DNA of 40,249 bases from Oscillospiraceae bacterium (lineage in GTDB: Bacteria > Bacillota > Clostridia > Oscillospirales > Ruminococcaceae). How positions within the stretch are numbered: position 1 is the first letter of the stretch; each line of letters begins with the position of its first letter. A program made the position numbers and the translations under genes. The notes below the pieces were generated by a model. It did not search any database, was not told the origin of the DNA, and worked only from the letters and a program-made list of their open reading frames with translations. Location: positions 1 to 40,249 of the forward strand of contig JAKSPK010000022.1 of NCBI GenBank assembly GCA_024404875.1, given 5' to 3'. Positions 17,287 to 26,860 of the stretch are shown piece by piece.

Positions 17287-17566
17287 GAGCCGGAGAAAAA
17301 TCATGTTTTTTTTGCCCGAATCTCGTGCATTTTGCCGGAACGGTTTCTGGCTGTCTGTTCTGAAAAAGATTTTGGTGATTCTGCCTCAACTCGGAGGCTG
17401 CTATTTGTAACGATTGCCAAAAATACAGCAAATGTGCAGAAAATTCACACAATCTTCACAAGTTTGTGGTAGCGTATTCATGACAGCAATAGTGTTTGCT
17501 GTGTGCGATTATAAGGGAAGCCGGTGTATGCCGATTGCCGGTTCCCGAAAGGAAGGGGTAATATTT

Positions 17567-19483
17567 ATGCGCATTTCTACACGAGTTCGGAAGCTATTTT
17601 CCGCAGCAGTCAGCGCGGTCATGACGGCTGTACTGATCATTCCGAATGTGCCTGCGACCGCAGCGACAGTCACCGTCGGCAAAACGCTGACCACCAAGGA
17701 GGGCTCAAATGCCTACCGCGGCGAGACTGCGGATCTTGCAGCATCGGGGCTTAAAACGATTTCCGTCTATGTGACGGTCGATGATGTTTCCGGCAGCACG
17801 GTGAATGTCTCCTACGGCTTTGGCATCGGTCTGGACGCATCGCCGTGGTGGATCGAGCTCGACCACGGCAAATTTACGCAGACACCGGCCGATGAAGCGG
17901 ATACCGGCACCTCCGTCGAGATCCCGGCCGGCAAATCGACACCGATCACTGTCGATGTCTCAAAGCTCAACATCAAGTACGAAACCGGGCAGTACGCAGG
18001 CGAATATGAATTCCGCAACTACTACTGCGGCGGCGGCACGCTGACCGTTGACAAGATCGTGCCGAACGATACCGCAAAGCCTGACACGCCCGCCAGCCCC
18101 TCAGGTACGGCTGCCAAGAGCGGCGCATGGTCGCTGACCGACAACAAGGACGGCACCGCGACGATTAAAACGACACTCACTGCGACGATTGACGACATCG
18201 GCGCGACGCTGACAGCAGGCACGGACGAGGAATACTATGAGGATGAGAACGGCGCCTCAACATGGGAGGAGGGAATGCCGATCAACAGCCGCAAACTGCT
18301 CTACGGCGATTTCGGCATTCCGGCATCCAGTGAAGATACCAAGGTCACGCTCGAATCCTTCCAGTTCAGTGTTTCTTCCAAGACCAATCTGGATACCTTT
18401 ATGTACGGCTGTGGCCTGAATGTTGAGTATATGTCTCCGGCAGATACCGAATACTGGCTCAGTGTTGAGGATAATCCGACGACCAGAAAGGGCTACTGGT
18501 ACAATGATCACGGCGACGATGAGGACGGCAATCCGACCGTTCCGGACGGCGTGCTGGATATCGAAGTCGGCAAAGGCGCCCGCCTTGAGGACTGCGGCAA
18601 GTGGGTAGAGGCAGTCTGGGAGGTTCCGGCAGATGTGCAGCCCTATGCGACCACGAAGGCTACTGATTCTGTTTCGTTCCAGTACTGGTACGGCGACAAC
18701 AATGAAAAGACATATATGGCGGTGGAGGAAGTGACGCTTGAATCGGCGGCCTGCACCTACACGATCGAAAAAACGGTCCCCTACAGCGGAGAGGCAGATG
18801 TTGCGATCGGTGAAAAGCTGACACAGGGTGACGATACATCCAATACTGTAAGTATGCTGTTCTCAGAGATGGATGGCATCGGTGAAAACGATTCACTGCA
18901 GGCTGTTGTGTTCAGCCTCACCTGCCCGTCCGCGATCAAGAAGCTTGTTTTCGGCGTGACAGTCTCCGATACTGCCTCCGCGGATCAGTACACGCAGATG
19001 CAGTACGCAGTCCTTGAAGCAGGCAAGACGCAGGAGATCTGTGTGCTGATTCCGGATGGCGTTAAGCCCGATCTCAAATACGGCAACCTTGGCTTCGGCT
19101 ACTACTACGGTGCGGATGCAAATGATAAGCTCGTCAGCTCGGTCACGCTGAACAGCGTGAAGCTGATCTATGACGAGGCACCGGCGGTTACGACAACGAC
19201 AACCGTCACGACCACGACCACTACGACCACCACGACTACGACCACCACCACGACTGCTTCGGTCAAGGCTTTGTGGGGTGATGCGGATCTCAGCGACGAT
19301 GTCGATGTTTCGGATTCCGTTCTGATCTGCCGCTATTCCGCAGAGGATCAGACCGCAGTTATCAGCACGCAGGGAAAGATCAATGCGGATGTCACACACG
19401 ACAGCATTGTCAATACTGCTGATGCAGCGAAGATCCTGCAAGCAGTTGCAAAGATCATCTCTATGGATGATCTTGCTCCGTGA
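17567..19483 (+). CDS. Secreted dockerin protein with beta-rich modules, no recognised catalytic domain
   Basis: The 638-residue protein has a signal peptide (basic start, hydrophobic core, cleavage likely after ATAAT near 34). Three beta-rich modules follow. Each ends in a similar aromatic stretch: FRNYYCGGGTLTVDKI, FQYWYGDNNE with VEEVTLESA, and FGYYYGADAN with VTLNSVKLIY. A threonine-rich linker (19187-19260 at DNA level) leads to a C-terminal type I dockerin: DADLSDDVDVSDS and NADVTHDSIVNTADA give the two Ca-binding loops. Dockerins bind scaffoldin cohesins, so this should be a cellulosome component, perhaps a carbohydrate-binding or structural subunit. The ATG at 17567 is chosen for GAAAGGAAGGGG before it and for the signal peptide; the open frame extends 51 codons upstream. 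The gene lies divergent from parA. Confidence 0.82.
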   Translation: MRISTRVRKLFSAAVSAVMTAVLIIPNVPATAATVTVGKTLTTKEGSNAYRGETADLAASGLKTISVYVTVDDVSGSTVNVSYGFGIGLDASPWWIELDHGKFTQTPADEADTGTSVEIPAGKSTPITVDVSKLNIKYETGQYAGEYEFRNYYCGGGTLTVDKIVPNDTAKPDTPASPSGTAAKSGAWSLTDNKDGTATIKTTLTATIDDIGATLTAGTDEEYYEDENGASTWEEGMPINSRKLLYGDFGIPASSEDTKVTLESFQFSVSSKTNLDTFMYGCGLNVEYMSPADTEYWLSVEDNPTTRKGYWYNDHGDDEDGNPTVPDGVLDIEVGKGARLEDCGKWVEAVWEVPADVQPYATTKATDSVSFQYWYGDNNEKTYMAVEEVTLESAACTYTIEKTVPYSGEADVAIGEKLTQGDDTSNTVSMLFSEMDGIGENDSLQAVVFSLTCPSAIKKLVFGVTVSDTASADQYTQMQYAVLEAGKTQEICVLIPDGVKPDLKYGNLGFGYYYGADANDKLVSSVTLNSVKLIYDEAPAVTTTTTVTTTTTTTTTTTTTTTTASVKALWGDADLSDDVDVSDSVLICRYSAEDQTAVISTQGKINADVTHDSIVNTADAAKILQAVAKIISMDDLAP

Positions 19484-19519
19484 TTTCTGGTCCCGCTGAA
19501 CTTTTTGCACAGATGCACA

Positions 19520-19555
19520 TACAGCACCTCTGATCTTCGGATCGGGGGTGCTGTA
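19520..19555 (+). terminator. Terminator hairpin after the dockerin gene
   Basis: TACAGCACC and GGTGCTGTA enclose an inner GATC-TTCG-GATC stem with a stable UUCG-type tetraloop. It lies 36 bp after the stop. The tail (CTTCTGTATATG) is not T-rich, so termination may be partial. Confidence 0.65.
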
Positions 19556-19568
19556 CTTCTGTATATGA

Positions 19569-19597
19569 TTGACAAACAGACGGTTTTCGTGTATAAT
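19569..19597 (+). promoter_or_regulatory. Consensus sigma-A promoter for the miaB-mutSL operon
   Basis: TTGACA (19569-19574), 17 bp and TATAAT (19592-19597) match consensus in every position of both boxes and lie 38 bp before the miaB ATG. It is the only strong promoter seen before the 10-kb gene run to 29546. Confidence 0.88.
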
Positions 19598-19635
19598 CGT
19601 AGCAGAAGAATGCAGATATGGAAAGGAAGATCGTC

Positions 19636-21036
19636 ATGTCAGATTCCCGTTCCTGTGCACAGATCCGAGAAGAGATCCGTGCCGTTCTTGAAACATTTTC
19701 ACATTCCCCGAAGGCGCACGTCCAGAGCTTTGGCTGCCAGCTCAATTTCTGTGACGGCGAAAAGTATAAAGGCATTTTGCAGGATCTCGGCTATGAGCTG
19801 ACCGATACGCCGGAGGAGGCCGATGTGATCCTCTTTAATGCCTGCGCCGTCCGCGCCCATGCCGAATCCCGCGTGATCGGACGGCTTGGGGCGCTCAAAT
19901 CCATCAAGGAAAAGAATCCGCGCCTGATCGTCGGACTCTGCGGCTGTATGGCCGAGGAAGAGGAAGTTCGTGCGCTGCTGCGGAAATCTTACCCCTTTGT
20001 CCGGCTGGTGCTGGGTGCAGGTGCAATGGAGCGTTTGCCGGGTGCACTGCTTTCAGTCTACCGCGGCGAGAAGCACCATGAGACACTGCAATTCGCCGGC
20101 CTGCCGGATGAATCGCTTCCGACCGTCCGTGAAAGTACATTTCAGGCGAGCGTGCCGGTTATGTACGGGTGCAATAATTTTTGCACATACTGTATCGTCC
20201 CGTATGTGCGCGGAAGAGAGCGCAGCCGTACGCCGGATGCGATCGAGCAGGAGGTGCGCGGCCTGATCGCGCAGGGCTGTAAGGAGATCCTGCTGCTGGG
20301 GCAGAATGTCAATTCCTACGGCAGGGGGCTGGAGACGGAGATCAGCTTTCCGGAACTGCTCCGGCGGCTGGATGCGATTGAGGGCGACTATTTCATCCGG
20401 TTCATGAGCTCGCACCCGAAGGATGCTACACCGGAACTGATCGACACGATGCTCAGCTCACAGCATATCGAGCATCATCTGCATCTGCCGGTTCAGTGCG
20501 GCAGCGACCGCGTCCTCAAAGAGATGAACCGGCATTATACGCTGGAAACCTATCTGAAGATCGTGGATTATGCGCGGAGCAAATCGCCGGATTTCGGATT
20601 CTCCAGTGATCTGATCGTCGGCTTTCCGACCGAGACTGACGAGGATTTCGAGGGCACGATGCGCATCATCGAATATGTGAAATATGATAATCTTTATACC
20701 TTCATCTACAGTCCGCGCACCGGTACGAAGGCTGCACAGATGGAATTTGTTTCCACACAGGAGCAGATTGCTGCGCGGATGAGTCGCCTGCTCGCAAGGC
20801 AGCGCGAGATCTCTGAGGGCTTCAATGGCAGATTCCTCGGCAAGCAGGTGCGCTTCCTCGCGGAAAAGCGCGATCCGGAAACCGGTTTGCTGCTCGGCAA
20901 GACCCGCGAGGGACTGGTGCTGGAGGCTCCAGGCACGGGGAACGATATCGGCCGGCTGCTCGATGTGAAGGTCACCGGTGTGAAGAATTGGGCACTCGGC
21001 GGCGAGATTCTGAGAGGTACGGGTGATGCAGGTTGA
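19636..21036 (+). CDS. miaB: tRNA-2-methylthio-N6-dimethylallyladenosine synthase MiaB
   Basis: MiaB is a radical SAM methylthiotransferase acting on i6A37 of tRNAs that read UNN codons. The 466-residue protein shows the N-terminal UPF0004 domain with cysteines in FGCQLNFCD, NACAVR and GLCGCMAEEE. The radical SAM signature CNNFCTYC sits in YGCNNFCTYCIVPYVRGRE, and a C-terminal TRAM domain (about 395-466) follows. The ATG at 19636 is preferred over 19618 because GAAAGGAAGATCGTC precedes it. It heads the operon with ricF-like, mutS and mutL genes; this neighbourhood is common in Clostridia. Confidence 0.96.
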   Translation: MSDSRSCAQIREEIRAVLETFSHSPKAHVQSFGCQLNFCDGEKYKGILQDLGYELTDTPEEADVILFNACAVRAHAESRVIGRLGALKSIKEKNPRLIVGLCGCMAEEEEVRALLRKSYPFVRLVLGAGAMERLPGALLSVYRGEKHHETLQFAGLPDESLPTVRESTFQASVPVMYGCNNFCTYCIVPYVRGRERSRTPDAIEQEVRGLIAQGCKEILLLGQNVNSYGRGLETEISFPELLRRLDAIEGDYFIRFMSSHPKDATPELIDTMLSSQHIEHHLHLPVQCGSDRVLKEMNRHYTLETYLKIVDYARSKSPDFGFSSDLIVGFPTETDEDFEGTMRIIEYVKYDNLYTFIYSPRTGTKAAQMEFVSTQEQIAARMSRLLARQREISEGFNGRFLGKQVRFLAEKRDPETGLLLGKTREGLVLEAPGTGNDIGRLLDVKVTGVKNWALGGEILRGTGDAG

Positions 21037-21127
21037 ACTAAGGCCTGAAAGACAACAGATATTTGCAGAGCAACAGTCCTGTGAATCATAAATGGTTAAA
21101 CTATCAATGAAATAAAGGAGAATTATC

Positions 21128-21541
21128 ATGGCAGATCTTATGGAAATGGCAAAGCAGCTCGGCAGAGAGCTGCAAAAGGACGAGCGCTATCTGGCGTTCC
21201 GCGCGGCATCCGAGGAGAATGACAAGAACGAGGAGCTGCAAAACCTGATCGGTGAATTTAACCTCAAGCGTCTCGACCTCGGCAATGAGGAGGACAAGGC
21301 GGAGCATGACGAAGCTCGCGTCAAGGCACTCGGCGAAGAGGTGCGCACAATCTATTCACAGATCATGGCGCACAAATCCATGCAGAAATATCAGGCGGCA
21401 CGCGCCGAATTTGAGCAGCTGCTCGACGGCATCAACCGCGTCATCGCATACAGCGCCGCCGGTCAGGATCCGGATGATTTCGATCCTTCCGCTGCCGCTT
21501 CATGCAGCGGAAACTGCGCAGGCTGCGCAGGCTGTCACTGA
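21128..21541 (+). CDS. YlbF/RicF family regulator with C-terminal cysteine cluster
   Basis: The 137-residue, highly charged helical protein matches the YlbF/YmcA (DUF964) family: a long N-terminal helix pair with DERYLAFRAASEEND and a central LIGEFNLKR. In Bacillus, YlbF (RicF), YmcA and YaaT form a complex that promotes mRNA maturation by RNase Y and binds iron-sulfur clusters. The tail here, ASCSGNCAGCAGCH, gives four closely spaced cysteines, suitable for cluster ligation and pointing to RicF rather than RicA. AAAGGAGAATTATC precedes the ATG. Its TGA overlaps the mutS ATG by one base. Confidence 0.85.
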   Translation: MADLMEMAKQLGRELQKDERYLAFRAASEENDKNEELQNLIGEFNLKRLDLGNEEDKAEHDEARVKALGEEVRTIYSQIMAHKSMQKYQAARAEFEQLLDGINRVIAYSAAGQDPDDFDPSAAASCSGNCAGCAGCH

Positions 21542-24168
21542 TGGGCATGGAGATCGACCGCTCCAAGCTCTCACCGATGATGCAGCAATATCTTGCTGTC
21601 AAGGATGCATCCGGCGATGCGATCGTATTTTTCCGCCTGGGCGACTTCTATGAGATGTTCTTCGACGATGCGATCCTTGTCTCGAAGCTGCTGGAGCTGA
21701 CACTGACGGGCAGAGACTGCGGTCTGCCGACGCGGGCGCCGATGTGCGGCGTTCCCTATCATTCCGCAGAGCAATATCTGAAGCGGCTCGTCAATCTCGG
21801 CTATCGCGTTGCGATCTGTGAGCAGATGGAAGATCCGTCACTCGCAAAGGGGCTGGTTGAGCGCGGTGTAATCCGTGTTGTCACGCCGGGCACGCTGATC
21901 GAATCCAGTATGCTCGATGAATCAAACTGCAATTATCTTGCAGCGGTTTGGAGTAAGGATGAAGAGATCGCATTCTGCGCCGCCGATATCTCGACCGGCG
22001 CTGTCAATCTGCACAGGCTGGAGGGAAAAACGCGCACTGATGAGCTGATCGGTCTGATCGACCGCTATCATCCATCGGAGCTGCTGATTGCCAAGGATTT
22101 TCTCGATTACAAGGCTGTTGCGGATTTTCTGAAAACAAGGACGAACTGCATGGTCACGCTGCGCGACGATGGTTGTTTTTCTGTGGGAAAGCAGCGTGAC
22201 CTCGTGTTAAAGCAGTGCGCGGCGGATTCGCTGCAGACGCTCGGACTTTCCGAAAACGGAGCGGATGCGTGTGTCTGCTGCGGCCTGTTTCAGTATATCG
22301 CCGAAACGCAGCGCGCACTGGTCGGCCGCTTTACCGAGATCACGATCCACGGCAAGGACGGCGTTATGGGGCTGGATTCCAATGCACGGCGCAATCTGGA
22401 GCTGACCGAAACGCTGCGCAGTCACGAGAAAAAAGGTTCGCTGCTCGGCGTGCTTGATCAGACTGAGACAGCGATGGGGCGGCGTATGCTGCGTACATGG
22501 ATGGAGCAGCCGCTGACGGCACCTGTCCGCATCATGGACAGGCTGAATGCCGTTGAGCTGCTGATGAAGAACAGCGTTGCGATGACGGAACTGCGCTCGC
22601 TGCTCGATCAGGTTTTTGATCTGGAGCGCCTGATGTCCCGCGTGATGTTCCAGAAGGCGACACCGCGTGATATGAAGGCACTTTCGCAGACGGCGCTGCA
22701 GCTGCCCGCGATCAAGGAGCAGCTTCGTGTGCTGCCGCAGTCCAAGCTGCTCAGCAGGCTTGAAGCCGAAATCTCTCCGCTGAACGAGATCTCCGATCTG
22801 ATCGAACGCGCGATCATTGACGAGCCGCCGCTGGTCATCAAGGACGGCGGCGTGATCCGCGAGGGCTTTCATCAGGAGCTGGATACGCTGCGCCATGCGA
22901 TGAACAGCGGTACGGAACTTATCAGTGAGATTGTTGAAAGAGAACGCGAGCGAACCGGCATCAAGAATCTGAAAACCGGTTATAACCGTGTGTTCGGCTA
23001 TTATCTGGAGGTCTCGCGCTCTTACTATGAGCAGGTGCCGCCGGAGTGGATCCGCAAGCAGACACTTGCCAACAATGAACGCTTTATTACACAGGAGCTG
23101 CGCGATGCGGAGAATATGATCGTCGGTGCAAAGGATAAAGCGATCGCACTGGAAGGCGTGATCTTCTCAGAGCTGCGCGAATTCCTCGCGCAGCAGCTCA
23201 AGGCGGTGCAGGCAACGGCCGCTGCCGTTGCGCAGGTTGATGTGCTCTGCTCGCTTGCATTAACCGCGCTTGAAAACGAGTACTGCAAGCCGGAGATCGC
23301 CGTTGACGGCCGCATTGAGATTCATGACGGACGGCATCCGGTTGTAGAGCAAATGCTGACCGATACGGTCTTTGTGCCGAATGATGTGCTGCTCGATCAG
23401 AAATCGAATCGGCTGGCGATCATCACCGGCCCGAATATGAGCGGTAAATCGACTTATATGCGGCAGACGGCGCTGATTGTGCTGATGGCGCAGATGGGCA
23501 GCTTTGTACCGGCTTCCTATGCAAAAATTTCCGTTGTAGATCAGATTTTCACGCGTGTCGGCGCATCGGATGATTTGACTGCGGGCGAATCGACATTCAT
23601 GGTCGAAATGCACGAAGTCTCGACGATCCTGAAGCGCGCCACTGCAAACAGCCTGGTCATTCTCGATGAGGTCGGAAGAGGTACCTCGACCTTTGACGGC
23701 ATCAGCATTGCACGGGCGGTCGCGGAATTCATCTCCGGCAAAAAGATCGGCTGCAAGACGCTTTTTGCAACGCATTATCATGAACTGACGATGCTGGAAG
23801 GACAGTGCGACGGTGTGCGGAATCTCAGCATCGCTGTGAAGAAGCACGGCGATACGATCCGATTCCTGCGCAAGATTGTGGAAGGCGCTGCCGATGACAG
23901 CTACGGCATTGAGGTCGCGAAGCTCGCCGGACTGCCTTCACAGGTGACGAACCGTGCACGGGCACTGCTGACTGAAATGGAAGCACAGTCAAAGGCGGAG
24001 AAGGAATCCTATGCGGAGAAGCTCGCGTCAGACTCTGCGGGGCAGATGAGCTTTTCTGCAGATGCGGATGCGCAGGTGATCTCGCAGCTTTCCAAGACGA
24101 ATGTCAATGAACTGACCGATGCAGAATGCCGCGAGCTGCTGCTCGACCTGACGGCAATGCTGCATTAA
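21541..24168 (+). CDS. mutS: DNA mismatch repair protein MutS
   Basis: MutS recognises mismatches and recruits MutL. The 875-residue protein has the mismatch-reading FxE motif in RLGDFYEMF near the N-terminus, connector, lever and clamp domains, and the ABC-type ATPase with Walker A GPNMSGKST at 630-638, Walker B VILDEVGRGTSTFDG and the signature histidine region THYHELT. The ATG at 21541 overlaps the previous stop (TGATG); the next in-frame ATG at 21547 is possible. There is little ribosome site of its own, so initiation is probably coupled. It is MutS1, not MutS2: no Smr domain is present. Confidence 0.97.
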   Translation: MGMEIDRSKLSPMMQQYLAVKDASGDAIVFFRLGDFYEMFFDDAILVSKLLELTLTGRDCGLPTRAPMCGVPYHSAEQYLKRLVNLGYRVAICEQMEDPSLAKGLVERGVIRVVTPGTLIESSMLDESNCNYLAAVWSKDEEIAFCAADISTGAVNLHRLEGKTRTDELIGLIDRYHPSELLIAKDFLDYKAVADFLKTRTNCMVTLRDDGCFSVGKQRDLVLKQCAADSLQTLGLSENGADACVCCGLFQYIAETQRALVGRFTEITIHGKDGVMGLDSNARRNLELTETLRSHEKKGSLLGVLDQTETAMGRRMLRTWMEQPLTAPVRIMDRLNAVELLMKNSVAMTELRSLLDQVFDLERLMSRVMFQKATPRDMKALSQTALQLPAIKEQLRVLPQSKLLSRLEAEISPLNEISDLIERAIIDEPPLVIKDGGVIREGFHQELDTLRHAMNSGTELISEIVERERERTGIKNLKTGYNRVFGYYLEVSRSYYEQVPPEWIRKQTLANNERFITQELRDAENMIVGAKDKAIALEGVIFSELREFLAQQLKAVQATAAAVAQVDVLCSLALTALENEYCKPEIAVDGRIEIHDGRHPVVEQMLTDTVFVPNDVLLDQKSNRLAIITGPNMSGKSTYMRQTALIVLMAQMGSFVPASYAKISVVDQIFTRVGASDDLTAGESTFMVEMHEVSTILKRATANSLVILDEVGRGTSTFDGISIARAVAEFISGKKIGCKTLFATHYHELTMLEGQCDGVRNLSIAVKKHGDTIRFLRKIVEGAADDSYGIEVAKLAGLPSQVTNRARALLTEMEAQSKAEKESYAEKLASDSAGQMSFSADADAQVISQLSKTNVNELTDAECRELLLDLTAMLH

Positions 24169-24201
24169 GGCGATACCGCAAATGCGCTGAAGGCAGTCAT
24201 A
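24169..24201. repeat. Possible degenerate copy (D) of the dispersed palindromic family
   Basis: The start of the mutS-mutL spacer contains AGGCGATACCGCAAA, close to AGGCAATACCGCAAA on the minus strand of copy B (35075-35089). GGCAGTC near 24192 could pair with GACTGCC near 24240. The rest of the 238-bp spacer shows no gene; the upstream in-frame extension of MutL covers part of it. Confidence 0.3.
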
Positions 24202-24406
24202 GACGATCCTTCCCTGTCCTGCTGAAAAATCTGAAAAAGGACTGCCCCGATCCGGAAACGGATATGTATCGGACAAAGGATTATCTCTGAACGGATCCTT
24301 GTCTGTGATGACCGAAAGTACGGACTCCGGCGGAGAGCACAGTATCCCTGCACCTGGAATTGCAGGAAGCCGGCGAACGGAAGGTTCACTCAGAAAGGAA
24401 AAATCA

Positions 24407-26434
24407 GTGCCTGAAATTCATGTTTTACCGAAGGATATCTCCGAGCTGATCGCGGCGGGCGAGGTCATCGAACGCCCCGCATCAGTGCTGAAGGAGTTGA
24501 CAGAAAATGCCGTGGACGCCGGTGCAAAGCGCATTACGGCGGAGATCAAGCGCGGCGGTGTGCTGTATATGCGCGTCACCGATGACGGCTGCGGCATCGC
24601 ACCGGAGCAGGTGCGGACGGCGTTTCTGCGCCATGCGACCAGCAAGATACAGGCAGCAGAGGATCTTGAAACGATTTTTACGCTCGGTTTCCGCGGTGAG
24701 GCGCTCGCGTCGATCTGTGCCGTTTCGCGTATGGAGATCCTGACGCGGCAGCCGGGTGCGGAATACGGAACGCATTTTGCAATGGAGGGCGGCGAGGAGA
24801 CTGCCTTTGAGCAGAGCGGCTGTCCGGAGGGAACAACGGTCGTTGTCCGCGACCTGTTCTACAATGTCCCTGTGCGTGCCGGATTTCTCAAGAAGGATAC
24901 TGCGGAGGGCAATGCCGCTGCGAATATCTTTCAGAAGCTTGCGATCTCACACCCGGAGATCTCGTTCCGGCTGATTCGCGAGAATAAGACCGAATTTGTC
25001 ACTCCCGGCGATGGGCAGCTTTATTCGGCAATTTACGCGATCTTCGGTAAAGATTTCGCGTGTGATCTTCTGCCGGTGCAGTATGCCGAGGAGACGCAGG
25101 GCGGCATCCGCGTCGAGGGCTACATTATGAAGCCGCTTTACGCGAGGCCGAACCGTTCACATCAGCTTTTCTTTATCAATGGCAGATCGGTGCGCTCCTT
25201 TACGCTCATCAATGCGATTGAGGATGCCTATAAAACGCTCATCATGACCGGCAAATATCCGGCCTGCGTGCTGACAGTTACGGTCTCGCCGCGCATTGTC
25301 GATGTCAATATGCATCCGACAAAGGCGGAGGTGCGTTTCTCCGATGAAAAGCGCATTTACAACGCTGTGTATTTTGCGGTGCTGGGCGCATTGGAACAGA
25401 ATCATCTGATTTATGAATTCCGCATCCCGCAGTCGGAGCCGCCTGCCGGTCATCCCCCGCAGTCTCCGCAGATCCGGCCGCAGATTGTACAGCCGCAGCG
25501 TCCGCAGCGCGACTGGTTCGCACCGGTCGCCGGAACGGATGACAATACACCTGCGCCGCTGATTCCGAAGGAACAGCCTGCAGCGCCGCCGCAGCCGCCG
25601 GTCATGCATAACTCTGCGGTTACGGATATTCCGCAGACAGCGCCCTCACCCGCTGAGTCTGGCGCACCCGTACAGGCGAAGCCTTTGCCGCCAATGTCCG
25701 CTCCGCCCCACTCAGAGCCGCCCGTCATTTCGGCGGCACTGCGTGCATTTCCGGCATTGACCGCGCAACCCGCACCAGTACAGCCGTCGGTGCCGTCTTC
25801 CGCTGCATCAGAGCTGCCGGAGAAACCGGAAGCGCGAAACGCGAAACTCTCTGCGATCTCGCGGGAGCCGATCCGCGTGATCGGTGAACTGTTTGACAAT
25901 TATGTACTCGCTGAGGCCGGAGAGCAGTTTGTCATGATTGACAAGCACGCTGCCCATGAGCGCATCCTCTTTGAGCGCTTCCGCACCCGGGAATGCCGTG
26001 ACCGCCAGACCTTACTCACACCGGTGCGTGTTCTGCTGACAGCGGACGAGATCTCCGCACTCAAGGAAGCCGAGGAGAATCTCGTCGGCTGCGGATTTAC
26101 ATTCGATTTCAGTGAAGCGCCGGTGGTACAGCTGACTGGTGTGCCGCTCTCCTGTGCGGAGCTGGACCTCGACCGCATCGCCGCCGATCTTGCGGCAAAC
26201 TGCTCCAAGCAGCAGGCACAGCCTGACCTGCATTTGCTCGATGATATGTTTCACGACCTTGCATGCAAAGCCGCAATCCGCGCCGGTACGCACAATACCG
26301 TTGAGGAATTGCAGTCGCTGGCAGTGCAGGTCTGGGAGAATGAACAGATTCGGCATTGTCCGCACGGCCGTCCGGTGATGTTCCTGCTCTCGAAATATCA
26401 GATTGAGAAGCAGTTCAAGCGCATTCAGGACTGA
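24407..26434 (+). CDS. mutL: DNA mismatch repair protein MutL with endonuclease motif
   Basis: The 675-residue protein has the GHKL ATPase domain: IAAGEVIERPASVLKEL, ENAVDAGA, the DDGCGI motif, and GFRGEALASI. A Pro/Ala/Gln-rich linker (about 340-475) leads to the C-terminal domain with the nicking-endonuclease motif DKHAAHERILFE (512-523), ACKAAIRAG, and CPHGRP (the zinc/metal site). This is the nicking type of MutL found where MutH and Dam are absent. I chose the GTG at 24407 because AAAGGAAAAATCA precedes it and it gives the usual N-terminus VPEIHVLP; a longer frame opens at 24299 but its first 36 residues look non-homologous. Confidence 0.95.
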   Translation: MPEIHVLPKDISELIAAGEVIERPASVLKELTENAVDAGAKRITAEIKRGGVLYMRVTDDGCGIAPEQVRTAFLRHATSKIQAAEDLETIFTLGFRGEALASICAVSRMEILTRQPGAEYGTHFAMEGGEETAFEQSGCPEGTTVVVRDLFYNVPVRAGFLKKDTAEGNAAANIFQKLAISHPEISFRLIRENKTEFVTPGDGQLYSAIYAIFGKDFACDLLPVQYAEETQGGIRVEGYIMKPLYARPNRSHQLFFINGRSVRSFTLINAIEDAYKTLIMTGKYPACVLTVTVSPRIVDVNMHPTKAEVRFSDEKRIYNAVYFAVLGALEQNHLIYEFRIPQSEPPAGHPPQSPQIRPQIVQPQRPQRDWFAPVAGTDDNTPAPLIPKEQPAAPPQPPVMHNSAVTDIPQTAPSPAESGAPVQAKPLPPMSAPPHSEPPVISAALRAFPALTAQPAPVQPSVPSSAASELPEKPEARNAKLSAISREPIRVIGELFDNYVLAEAGEQFVMIDKHAAHERILFERFRTRECRDRQTLLTPVRVLLTADEISALKEAEENLVGCGFTFDFSEAPVVQLTGVPLSCAELDLDRIAADLAANCSKQQAQPDLHLLDDMFHDLACKAAIRAGTHNTVEELQSLAVQVWENEQIRHCPHGRPVMFLLSKYQIEKQFKRIQD

Positions 26435-26437
26435 ACC

Positions 26438-26845
26438 ATGACCGAGCTGCACGCATGGATGACGGTCATTGAGACCGCCGCAGACGAGGATACGATCCCG
26501 CCGGAAATTCTCCGGCAGCGCACGGAGCGCGTCCGCAGCATCATTGCACAGAATGCCTGCGGCATCGTGCCGGAATACCGGAACGGGCAGATGTTTCTGC
26601 AAACGCTTTGCTGCGCGAATCACCGGACGCCGGAGTTCGGTGAGATCATCCGCATATACCGGCAGATCGCGGAGACCGCGGACGGCAGCTACGGCATGAT
26701 CTGGCTGCGCGATGACGATGATCCGCAGTATCAGAATGCCATGCAGGCATTTATCATCAAACGCGGCCGGCTTGTGCAGACCGCCGATCCCTTTTTCTCC
26801 CCCTGCATTCCGGAGATCGAGGACGGCTGCACCGCGCCGCAATGA
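26438..26845 (+). CDS. Imm7-like immunity family protein (orphan)
   Basis: The 135-residue protein resembles the Imm7 family of polymorphic-toxin immunity proteins: an N-terminal HAWMTV (family HGW-type), SYGMIWLRDDDDP in the middle, and RGRLVQTADPFFSPCIPEIED near the end, which looks like the family's DPFxSPCIPxxED signature. I recall these patterns from memory and could not search. The gene starts three bases after the mutL stop with no strong ribosome site, so translation is probably coupled. No toxin (long YD/RHS, LXG or WXG protein) is in the window, so it would be an orphan antidote or a domesticated copy. Confidence 0.55.
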   Translation: MTELHAWMTVIETAADEDTIPPEILRQRTERVRSIIAQNACGIVPEYRNGQMFLQTLCCANHRTPEFGEIIRIYRQIAETADGSYGMIWLRDDDDPQYQNAMQAFIIKRGRLVQTADPFFSPCIPEIEDGCTAPQ

Positions 26846-26860
26846 AAAGGAGACATAGTT

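Noticed and set aside
24299-24406. 36-residue N-terminal extension of MutL
   Set aside because: Not similar to MutL N-termini, no ribosome site at 24299, while the GTG at 24407 has a good one.
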